Assembly (NCBI GenBank): GCA_023415835.1
Contig: JAEZJK010000039.1
Coordinates: 1 to 35,179 of the forward strand
Length of the DNA: 35,179 nt
Direction: 5' to 3'
Source: Bacillota bacterium
GTDB lineage: Bacteria; Bacillota; UBA4882; UBA8346
Positions 16,550 to 23,514 of this stretch are shown here, one piece after another. Position numbers and translations under genes: made by a program. Each line of letters starts with the position of its first letter. The stretch's first letter is position 1. Under the pieces are notes generated by a model. That model saw nothing but the letters and a program-made list of their open reading frames with translations, did no database searches and was not told the DNA's origin.

Positions 16550-17851
16550 TTGAGGAAAGTAAGAAATTTGTTGGTTGTAGTATTTTGTTTGGCTTTAATT
16601 GGCGCAATGATCGCCGGCTGCGGCGGTAGTTCCAAGCCTAGCGGGGGTGATCCAACGCCGACGCCAGGAGGAAGTACCACCTCTTGGATCGAGACATTCG
16701 ATGGAGTACCGGATGGGACCAGTATAATACCTGCCGATCAAGATTCAAGAGTATTGTCGCTTGATAATAAGGATAGTTTTTTATTTGTTAATAATCCGGC
16801 GGGTGATATTTGGGCCGGTACATCAGAAGGTGGTACTGGGACAATAGCTTTAGATAACAGAACTGCTGCAACTGCAACCGATGCTTCACAAAGCCGAAGG
16901 ATGGCATTTGTTGCTCCTGGCCTAAAAAGCGCGACTAATCCGAAACTGAAATTAACAATTAAGAATCTTGGCTCGCAAAGTATTGTAATTAAAGTTGGTA
17001 ATGCGGTAAGTACAAGCGATAGTACCGGCCAAAATGCTTATGGACCGATTTCGGTTCCTAATACCTCGTACCAGGTCATCGAAGTTTCCCTTGGTTCACC
17101 AACTACAGAGGTAATTCAGCTTCGTCCATTGGTTGGTACAAGTGGAACAGGCGCTCAGGGGATTTATATTGACAAAATCGAAGTGACCGGTTTACCAGAT
17201 ACTGGTGGGATCCCGGCGCCGATAACATCTACAGATCCGACACCGGCACCTACAACATCTTCGGATCCGAGTCCGTCGCCAAGTTCGACTCCGGAACCGT
17301 TATATGCATTTACCAGATTTAGTGACAGTTTCAACGTGGTAGATAATAACCTCTTCACCATTGCATACAAAACCCTAACCAGTGACTCAAGCAAATCAAT
17401 GTATTATAGTACTGGAGGTAGTAGCAATACCACAATTGTGGATGTTTCAACTGTTCCCGTAGATAAAGCTATTAAAATTGGCAGTGGCGCAAGGTTTACA
17501 ATTGGACAGACAGTACAAGAAAAAGATACCACTGCGGTTGGTGTTTATCCCAATGGAGAGTTTGATTTGAGTAAACCTTATAAAATTTCGTTTAAAGTAG
17601 TAGATGTACTCGGTGATGGTACTAAGAAATTCCAAGTTTATGTTGACAATAATTCAACAAGTGCAGGTAATTCTTATCACGAAGGAAGTACTACATCCAG
17701 AATTTATAGTGAAAATCTAGCTAGCCATACGGTGGGTAATACTGTTGAAATTTTATCTTCTGTTGGTACCACAAGATCATTCATTCAGCTACGGGTTGAA
17801 ACTACCAATGGTTATATAACAATTGATGATTTGGTTATTGAGTATCAATAG
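16550..17851 (+). CDS. Lipoprotein with two putative carbohydrate-binding modules, no catalytic domain
   Basis: The 433-residue protein has a lipobox IAGC (Cys24). A first module (about 45-215, IETFDGVPDG... to IYIDKIEVTG) is homologous to the C-terminus of the neighbouring PL1 lyase. A Thr/Pro/Ser linker follows (about 216-250), then a second, different beta-rich domain (251-433) containing FDLSKPYKISFKVVDV and ending YITIDDLVIEYQ. No lyase motifs are seen. It is probably a surface protein that binds pectin or another cell-wall sugar (inference). The start is TTG 16550 with an ideal AAGGAGG. It is followed by a strong terminator, so it ends the cluster. Confidence 0.75.
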   Translation: MRKVRNLLVVVFCLALIGAMIAGCGGSSKPSGGDPTPTPGGSTTSWIETFDGVPDGTSIIPADQDSRVLSLDNKDSFLFVNNPAGDIWAGTSEGGTGTIALDNRTAATATDASQSRRMAFVAPGLKSATNPKLKLTIKNLGSQSIVIKVGNAVSTSDSTGQNAYGPISVPNTSYQVIEVSLGSPTTEVIQLRPLVGTSGTGAQGIYIDKIEVTGLPDTGGIPAPITSTDPTPAPTTSSDPSPSPSSTPEPLYAFTRFSDSFNVVDNNLFTIAYKTLTSDSSKSMYYSTGGSSNTTIVDVSTVPVDKAIKIGSGARFTIGQTVQEKDTTAVGVYPNGEFDLSKPYKISFKVVDVLGDGTKKFQVYVDNNSTSAGNSYHEGSTTSRIYSENLASHTVGNTVEILSSVGTTRSFIQLRVETTNGYITIDDLVIEYQ

Positions 17852-17926
17852 TACCATATAAACAAATAGAAATGTACAAGCCCTACATAGCTTAATGGTT
17901 TATTAAACATGAACGGGTCAATATTC

Positions 17927-17957
17927 CAGACTGTCAAATAAAGACAGTCTGTTTTCT
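17927..17957 (+). terminator. Terminator closing the pectin cluster
   Basis: CAGACTGTC (17927-17935) pairs perfectly with GACAGTCTG (17943-17951) around a 7-base loop, followed by TTTTC. Confidence 0.85.
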
Positions 17958-17993
17958 ATCTAGTTGCGCTTACAAATAAACCCCATAAATCAC

Positions 17994-18022
17994 TTTACAA
18001 AATTTGAAATTTAGTTTAAAAT
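17994..18022 (+). promoter_or_regulatory. Promoter of the riboswitch transcript
   Basis: TTTACA (17994-17999), 17 bases, TAAAAT (18017-18022). The transcript would start about 40 bp before the riboswitch aptamer. Confidence 0.6.
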
Positions 18023-18067
18023 AAAATAAACAAGAAAAAACGTTTTTTTAATTACAACTATATCCGA

Positions 18068-18154
18068 TACTGGCAAATCCGTCGAAAGGCGGAGACGCAA
18101 AGCTACGGGTCTAAAGCGAGAAGATTTCGCCATGATCGCCGGGTTGCCGAAGTA
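18068..18154 (+). ncRNA. Cyclic di-GMP-I (GEMM) riboswitch
   Basis: Aptamer recognised from conserved blocks in order: GGCAAA (18072-18077), a GAAA tetraloop on a TCCGTC/GGCGGA stem (18078-18093), the universal GACGCAAAGC (18094-18103), CGGGTCTAA, a GCGA/TCGC arm, then ATGATCGCCGGGTTGCCG. P1 forms from GGCAA (18072-18076) and TTGCC (18144-18148). It senses the second messenger c-di-GMP and controls the gene starting at 18214. Confidence 0.92.
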
Positions 18155-18205
18155 AAGTTGTTTTATTATTTTACCCCCTTTGGCAACCCATCAAACCTAA
18201 GGAGG
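18141..18205 (+). promoter_or_regulatory. Riboswitch expression platform (alternative hairpin and SD)
   Basis: Bases 18141-18152 can pair with 18178-18189 in 12 bp with one G-U. That pairing would take the 3' strand of P1 away from the aptamer. CCCCCTT (18174-18180) can instead pair with the SD AAGGAGG (18199-18205) with one mismatch. No U-run follows, so control is probably at translation. Confidence 0.5.
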
Positions 18206-18213
18206 AAGCAGCT

Positions 18214-18740
18214 ATGAAAGGAATAATATTTTAGTATTAATTATCACATTAATATTATTGGCTCCGGTTTTTACGGAGGCTGCGGTGATAGAGTATAAAC
18301 CGAACACTGAATTGCTAAAATTTGATTCTAACGTAGATATAGTAATGGATTTCGATAATGAAAGGATTAAAACAAAAAAACCGGTTCCGATGCAAGACAT
18401 CAACAAAGGCAGGTTTCCATTAAGGTTAAGGCGATCCGATTGGAACCAGGATAATAGTATCCTTCAAAAAACAGTAGTTATCTTCATAATGGCGGATTGG
18501 CTACAAACCAGGCATATCGCCAATAATCCCCATAAATTTGAAGAAGCCAACCGGATTTTAGGGCCTAACCCTAGCCTTGGCGAGGTGGATCGTTATTTCG
18601 CCTTTTGCCTCATTGGAAATACTTTAATCGCGTATCTGCTCCCTCAAGGACTCAGGACAAGATGGCAAGCGCTTTCATTGAGGATGCAAGCAGAAACTGT
18701 AAACCATAACTATAATATGGGGGTAAAGTTTAGTTTATAA
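18214..18740 (+). CDS. Riboswitch-controlled secreted protein, one-base frameshift after the start codon
   Basis: The strong SD AAGGAGG points to ATG 18214, but that frame stops after six codons (MKGIIF). The frame shifted by one base is open from 18201 to 18740. It encodes a perfect signal peptide, NNILVLIITLILLAPVFTEA, followed by about 155 residues. One extra A in the ATGAAAGG run would restore MKRNNILVL... as a continuous protein of 175 residues. The mature part has a short polar N-terminus. A C-terminal ~90 residues with two hydrophobic helices follow (VVIFIMADWLQTRHIANNP, FAFCLIGNTLIAYLL), together with HIANNPHKFEEANRILGPNP. I do not recognise the family. It could be a sequencing error, a mutation, or phase variation; without the repair, translation could only begin at TTG 18258. 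Confidence 0.6.
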
Positions 18741-18741
18741 A

Positions 18742-18772
18742 AATAAGCCGGGACAAAATTGGCTATTACTTA
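18742..18772 (+). terminator. Weak terminator-like hairpin
   Basis: AATAAGCC (18742-18749) pairs with GGCTATT (18761-18767) with one bulged base, before ACTTATTT. It separates the riboswitch gene from rbgA. Confidence 0.3.
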
Positions 18773-18872
18773 TTTAGATATGATATACTAGATATGCCGC
18801 AATAAGTTTTTTGAACACGTACGGGTTAGGGCGGCAGAGTTGCTTAATATGTCAATTAACAGTGAGGATATC

Positions 18873-19700
18873 ATGCAGGAAATCCAATGGTTTCCCGGAC
18901 ATATGGCCAAGGCCAAGCGGCAATTGAATGAATTACTTAAATATTTGGATCTGCTAATCGAAGTAAGGGACGCCCGGATTCCGATGATTAGCCATAATAG
19001 CGATTTGGGATCGATTTTAGGCAAAAAACCCGTCATCGTGCTCCTAAACAAAGTTGACCTGGCCGACCCGGAGGTTACCGGTAAATGGCGCGCTTGGTTT
19101 AGGGAACAACAAATCCCGGTGATTGAGGTTAACGGCAAGAACGGTAAGGGAGTAGAGGAGATTTGGAAGATCGCCGCCGAACAATTGGGAGAGAAGAAAC
19201 CGGTACGGGCTAAAAGGATTGGGGTAGTCGGCATTCCGAATGTAGGAAAATCTTCGATCTTAAATCGGTTGTTGGGGATCGGGGCCGCCCGTACCGGGAA
19301 TACTCCTGGAGTTACCAGGGGCAAACAGTGGATTAAATATAAAGGTTTTGAGATATTGGACACACCGGGGTTGTTGCCGCCGAAGATCGACTGCCGGTCG
19401 GAAGGGTATAAATTGGCTTTAGTAGGGACGATCAGGGACGAGATTGTGCCGGTGTACGATTTGGCGCTGTACTTATTAGAGGAATTCGGAGCTGGTTTAT
19501 TTGCAAAAGAAGCTGCTTATCCGGCGCATCTCGCAGCTGAAGCCCAGTTGCTTTGGTTCGCCGCCAAACGAAAATTTATAGCCAAAGGAGGGGAACCGGA
19601 CTTGAACCGGGCTGCCGGAACGCTCCTGCATGAGTTTAGGAACGGGCGGCTAAGCAGGATCAGTCTGGAGCGGCCACCGACTGGCGAATCGGCTGATTGA
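18873..19700 (+). CDS. rbgA: Ribosome biogenesis GTPase RbgA (YlqF)
   Basis: Circularly permuted GTPase needed for late assembly of the 50S subunit. The G motifs appear in permuted order: NKVD (G4, about 59-62), then GIPNVGKS (G1, 120-127), GNTPGVTRG (G2) and DTPG (G3, 163-166). A C-terminal RNA-binding helical domain follows. I chose ATG 18873 (MQEIQWFPGHMAKAK, matching the family N-terminus), with GTGAGGA just upstream; ATG 18849 would add a nonconserved extension. The product is 275 residues. Its 3' end overlaps the convergent flippase-like gene by 41 bp. Confidence 0.95.
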   Translation: MQEIQWFPGHMAKAKRQLNELLKYLDLLIEVRDARIPMISHNSDLGSILGKKPVIVLLNKVDLADPEVTGKWRAWFREQQIPVIEVNGKNGKGVEEIWKIAAEQLGEKKPVRAKRIGVVGIPNVGKSSILNRLLGIGAARTGNTPGVTRGKQWIKYKGFEILDTPGLLPPKIDCRSEGYKLALVGTIRDEIVPVYDLALYLLEEFGAGLFAKEAAYPAHLAAEAQLLWFAAKRKFIAKGGEPDLNRAAGTLLHEFRNGRLSRISLERPPTGESAD

Positions 19701-20703
19701 TCAACTTTAAGAGCACAAACCCCCCGACAAAGGTAGACAAATAATAGCTTAGAAAACGCCATAAAAAGATGAAAACAGCCCGAAATTGCAATGGGATGAA
19801 AACCAAGACCGAATAGAGGCTTAATTCCATAACCCCGGTACCGCCCGGTATCGGTAAATAAGCCAAGACAAAGACTAAAATAAACTGGAGTAAAATAATT
19901 TCGGTTATTTTTCCTACCGGGTTTAATCCAAACGCATACATCAACAAAGGCGCAATCCCAAAAAAGAACACCCAATAAACCACAGTCAAGCAGAATAACA
20001 GGATAATATTCAACCAATTACGGAATTCTTTAATTGAACGGTGAAAAACCTCAGCCTCCAAGGTTATTTTTTCTAAATAAGGTTGTATCCTATGCCCAAG
20101 CCGGCCTAGTTTTAAGGAATTTAACAATGCCAGTAGAAGGTGGGCGGCTAATTTCGGTTTAATGATGAAAACTATTAAACCAAGGGAGAGTATACCGGCC
20201 AAAGGAATGGCAAAGGTGGTAATTTGATGCAATATTCCAAAAGAGAAGCGCGCATGGTAAAATAGGATTAAGAATGGCGCTACTATGGTAAATAACAGTG
20301 TGGATACTACAATCCGAATTGTTACCAAAGCGCCGGCCCTTCCCGGAGTAAGGCCGTTCCGGCATAATAAAAAGATTTGAGTAGGTACGCCCCCGGAGCT
20401 AAAGGGAGTTACATTTCCGGTAAAACTGGATGCTAAATTAATACCAAATATCTTGATAAAAGAAATACGTTCCCCTAACCCGGATGCGATTAATTTGATG
20501 CGAAGCCCTTCGGCCAGCCAAGAGAGGATTAAAGCTAGGCAAGCCAATCCAAAGGCGGGGTAATTTAATTGATTCAACTTGAGCCAATTACCCGAAGTTA
20601 CGGAAGAAGAAAACAACAAAACCGAACTGACAATAGTAAGTATGATCACAAGGCTAAGGCCTTTGACGAGCAACTTTTTTAACGGGAAAGCTGGTTTTTC
20701 CAT
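19660..20703 (-). CDS. Flippase-like integral membrane protein (lysylphosphatidylglycerol synthase TM / UPF0104 family)
   Basis: The 347-residue protein has about eight transmembrane helices and the family hallmarks. These are GLRIKLIASGLGERISFIKIFGINLASSFTGNVTPFSSGGVPTQIFLL in the first half and YLPIPGGTGVMELSL near the end. Related domains form the flippase part of MprF, and stand-alone members have unclear lipid substrates. I chose the start at 20703 because AGGAGA lies 6 bases upstream of that ATG; the open frame to 20775 lacks one. It interrupts the usual rbgA-rnhB pair on the opposite strand, suggesting an insertion in this lineage (inference). Confidence 0.85.
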   Translation of the reverse strand: MEKPAFPLKKLLVKGLSLVIILTIVSSVLLFSSSVTSGNWLKLNQLNYPAFGLACLALILSWLAEGLRIKLIASGLGERISFIKIFGINLASSFTGNVTPFSSGGVPTQIFLLCRNGLTPGRAGALVTIRIVVSTLLFTIVAPFLILFYHARFSFGILHQITTFAIPLAGILSLGLIVFIIKPKLAAHLLLALLNSLKLGRLGHRIQPYLEKITLEAEVFHRSIKEFRNWLNIILLFCLTVVYWVFFFGIAPLLMYAFGLNPVGKITEIILLQFILVFVLAYLPIPGGTGVMELSLYSVLVFIPLQFRAVFIFLWRFLSYYLSTFVGGFVLLKLINQPIRQSVAAPD

Positions 20704-21105
20704 TAGAATCTCCTGTCTGAAGCTAATATGATAATCAGGCGATAGGCAATAGTATTGGGTGTTATAGATCTTCAATTGCCGCGGTAAGCGGGTTGGATGA
20801 TTGAAACCTGTTTAGTTAAATTCGTTTTGAGATTGATTTTTCCTGCCTAGATTGACTTCTTTATTATGTTATTTTACCAAATAACATCCATTTGTTTTAA
20901 AGATTTACCGAAAATTAGCCGATTTATTTTAAGAAAAATATAAAAATTGAAATTAATTTTGAGAATGCTTTTCCATCCTTAAACCCTGGATGGAAAAGGG
21001 TAAATTGTGGTATTTATTTCAATTTAATAATTAGGAAAAAATGTCGCAATAAATGCGCTCATTCAAGAAACATATTATGACATATATAGTTAAAAGGTAA
21101 AGCTA
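20704..21105. other. Divergent intergenic region
   Basis: This 402-bp A/T-rich region between the minus-strand flippase-like gene and rnhB should hold both promoters. I could not pick convincing -35/-10 pairs. It contains one perfect 11-bp hairpin at 20968-20998. Confidence 0.5.
20968..20998. repeat. Perfect 11-bp hairpin
   Basis: CTTTTCCATCC (20968-20978) is the exact reverse complement of GGATGGAAAAG (20988-20998), with a 9-base loop. There is no U-tract after it on either strand, so it is not an obvious terminator. Confidence 0.6.
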
Positions 21106-21783
21106 ATGGCCGAATCTTCACTTAAAAAACTTAAACTGAGTTGGAATGAACGTATTGCATTCGAACAAGCCTGTTGGGAAAAAGGGTACAAGAGAGTTGC
21201 AGGCCTTGACGAAGCGGGCCGCGGCCCTTTGGCCGGGCCGGTAGTGGCAGCTGTTTTTATAATCACTCCTGAGTTTAAAATCGCAGAAGTAAATGATTCC
21301 AAACAACTTACTCCGTTGCAACGGGAGAAACTATTCCATCGTTTAACCTCGGGCTCCTGGGATTTTGGAGTGGGGATTGTCGAACCGGCTGAAATTGACC
21401 GAATTAATATTTATCAAGCATCTAAAGTAGCAATGCTCGAAGCGTTGCAATCTTTAAAATCCGCTCCGGATTATTTGTTAGTCGACGCTTTGGTAGTCCC
21501 GGAAACAACGATTGAGCAAGAATCGATCATTCATGGAGACGCACGTTCGGTAGCGATCGCCGCAGCCTCAATCATTGCCAAATATACCCGCGATCAAATC
21601 ATGAAAGGCTATGAACTGGATTTTCCCGGTTATGGCTTTGCCAAACACAAAGGTTATCCGACCCGGGAACATTATGAGGCTTTGAAAAAATTGGGACCTT
21701 CACCGATTCATCGTAACTCTTTTTGTTTGGATAAACGAGTAACAAACGAATCATTGAATTTATTCGGGAACAAAGAGGTTTAG
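21106..21783 (+). CDS. rnhB: Ribonuclease HII
   Basis: Removes ribonucleotides from DNA-RNA hybrids. The type 2 RNase H signature GLDEAGRGPLAGPVVAA (Asp35, Glu36) is followed by NDSKQLTP, VDAL with the third acidic residue (Asp127), and GDARSVAIAAASIIAKYTRD. GYGFAKHKGYPTREHYEAL and the C-terminal GPSPIHRNSF complete the family pattern. The 225 residues are normal. The conserved KGD is HGD here, a mild variation. The next gene starts 2 bp after the stop. Confidence 0.95.
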   Translation: MAESSLKKLKLSWNERIAFEQACWEKGYKRVAGLDEAGRGPLAGPVVAAVFIITPEFKIAEVNDSKQLTPLQREKLFHRLTSGSWDFGVGIVEPAEIDRINIYQASKVAMLEALQSLKSAPDYLLVDALVVPETTIEQESIIHGDARSVAIAAASIIAKYTRDQIMKGYELDFPGYGFAKHKGYPTREHYEALKKLGPSPIHRNSFCLDKRVTNESLNLFGNKEV

Positions 21784-21785
21784 CC

Positions 21786-23213
21786 TTGAAGATCAATGGA
21801 TTCAACCTAATGTCAACCGGTAACACTTTGCCGGTTGAAGCCCTTAACCTTAGGGACAGCCAAAAAATCATCGGAAAGGTGATCAGTACTTCTACCGATG
21901 AAGCATTGTTAGAAATAGCCGGCCATAGTATTCGCGCTAAAATTGAAGGTAACCCGGAAATCGAATCCGGCGCTGTCCTAAAATTTTTAGTTAACCATGA
22001 CCAACAGGGCCGGGTACTTCTTAAGGTTTTCAGTGGCGTTCAGGATGGAAACAACACCGTTAATGAGCTTTTAGGGAAACAGGCTCTTGATCCTAACCTT
22101 CAAAAAGCAATCAATCTGGCTTTAGCCAAAGAAGGCATACCGGTAACCCAGGAGAATATTGAAAATTATATCCGGCTGATCCAAAGCTTCCAAAGCAAGT
22201 ACCAACAAGCGCTTCCGCCTCAAGTGTTAGCTTTCATTACCGCTCAAAAATGGCAGATAAACCCGGAGACTATTATGACTTCGTGGTTGTATCAAGACAC
22301 TGAACTCCGGGACCTGCTTTGGAACCTGTTACGTCAAACTGGTTCCGGACAATCAGAAACCGGAGTATTGGCCCGTTTTATTTTAGAAATGTCGTCCAAG
22401 CCGGAAGAACTTCAAGCGAGGTTTAAAACTCTTACCAAGCAGTTAGATACCTTAATCCGATTATTAAATGAAAATACGGCTCCCGCAGACATGCCGGCAG
22501 GGAATAGCCGAAGTACTGCCGACAGCCTCATCCGTCAACCATTATTAACCTCCGATTCGGAATTAGATCCCTTACTGCGCCAATTATTGTCAAAAACCAA
22601 ATCAAGCATGGAGCTTCGTCAAGCTAACCCGGATGGGAATACCGATCCCATTCATCAAAGTTTAAATAAACATACTAAAGGTCGCACGTCCAACCCTTCG
22701 GAACTCCCAAAAACCCCGATCATTAATGAGCTCAAGCAACTGGCTCCCAAGTTGGCCGAAACCTATGGATCTAAAGTTTTACGTGGAAAAATAGAAGTTT
22801 TGTTGGAGCGGAACTTGGCCTTAAATAGAGCAGTACTTCAGGAAAATAGTATCAATGGTAATTATAACCTAATTCCTTTATTGGTTAACGATCCCCAAAA
22901 TATGCTCCATGAAATCCTAATCAAATGGCAAGAAGAATCTGGCTCCCGTAAGGACGGCAGTGTTGATCAAGTTTTGCGGATGAATATCCCTACCGAAAAC
23001 CTGGGGGAAATTCGTTTGTTGCTCCGTACAGGAACGAATGGGGCTCAAATTACTTTTAAAGTTGATAATGATTCGATTCGAAAATATTTATTGAAAAATT
23101 TGACCAAATTGAAAGAAAGCGTCAAACTAAAAGATGTTATAATCAATGTTGCGATTGAACCTAAGGAGGATTCTTTCAATTCAGCTTTAAACGGAGTTGA
23201 TCTATGGATTTAA
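21786..23213 (+). CDS. FliK-like flagellar hook-length control domain protein (YlqG-like)
   Basis: The 475-residue protein starts at TTG 21786. The N-terminal part resembles an OB-like fold (KIIGKVISTSTDEALLEIAGHSIRAK). The middle is long, Gln/Ser-rich and probably disordered (about 225-310). The C-terminal ~90 residues carry the FliK hook-length control pattern (IPTENLGEIRLLLRTGTNGAQITFKVDND...LKESVKLKD). B. subtilis has a similar gene, ylqG, at the same place after rnhB, followed by an FlhB-like ylqH. It overlaps the FlhB-like gene by 10 bp. No other flagellar genes lie in this window. Confidence 0.75.
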   Translation: MKINGFNLMSTGNTLPVEALNLRDSQKIIGKVISTSTDEALLEIAGHSIRAKIEGNPEIESGAVLKFLVNHDQQGRVLLKVFSGVQDGNNTVNELLGKQALDPNLQKAINLALAKEGIPVTQENIENYIRLIQSFQSKYQQALPPQVLAFITAQKWQINPETIMTSWLYQDTELRDLLWNLLRQTGSGQSETGVLARFILEMSSKPEELQARFKTLTKQLDTLIRLLNENTAPADMPAGNSRSTADSLIRQPLLTSDSELDPLLRQLLSKTKSSMELRQANPDGNTDPIHQSLNKHTKGRTSNPSELPKTPIINELKQLAPKLAETYGSKVLRGKIEVLLERNLALNRAVLQENSINGNYNLIPLLVNDPQNMLHEILIKWQEESGSRKDGSVDQVLRMNIPTENLGEIRLLLRTGTNGAQITFKVDNDSIRKYLLKNLTKLKESVKLKDVIINVAIEPKEDSFNSALNGVDLWI

Positions 23214-23500
23214 AAGATAAAAATTCCGGTCAAATGGAACCTAAATATGCGGCTGCCCTGCGTTATCGTCCCGGAATAGATCAGTCTCCTATTGTTGTGG
23301 CTTCTGGAAAAGGCAAAATTGCCGAAACAATAATTCGTTTGGCGACGGAAGCAGGTGTTCCCGATCACACCGAACCAGATTTGGCAAAAATATTAGCCAA
23401 ACTGGAACCGGGAACCCCGATTCCGGAGGAGACCTATCAATTAGTTGCCACCATTTTGGCGTTTATTTGGCGATTGGATAAAAATTATTATTCTAAATAA
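23204..23500 (+). CDS. FlhB C-terminal-domain-like protein (YlqH-like)
   Basis: The 98-residue protein corresponds to the cytoplasmic domain of the type III export switch protein FlhB: AAALRYRPGIDQSPIVVASGKGKIAETIIRLATEAGVP, then LAKILAKLEPGTPIPEETYQLVATILAFIW. It lacks the membrane part and the NPTH autocleavage site; the sequence begins just after where that site would be (EPKYAAALRY). It overlaps the FliK-like gene, so the two products are probably partners, as FliK and FlhB are in flagellar export. Function outside flagella is unknown. Confidence 0.85.
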   Translation: MDLKDKNSGQMEPKYAAALRYRPGIDQSPIVVASGKGKIAETIIRLATEAGVPDHTEPDLAKILAKLEPGTPIPEETYQLVATILAFIWRLDKNYYSK

Positions 23501-23514
23501 AGCGAGGTTTGGGA

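Noticed and set aside
18214..18222. Programmed ribosomal frameshift as explanation for the interrupted riboswitch gene
   Set aside because: There is no convincing slippery heptamer or downstream stimulator at codon 2; indel or error is simpler.
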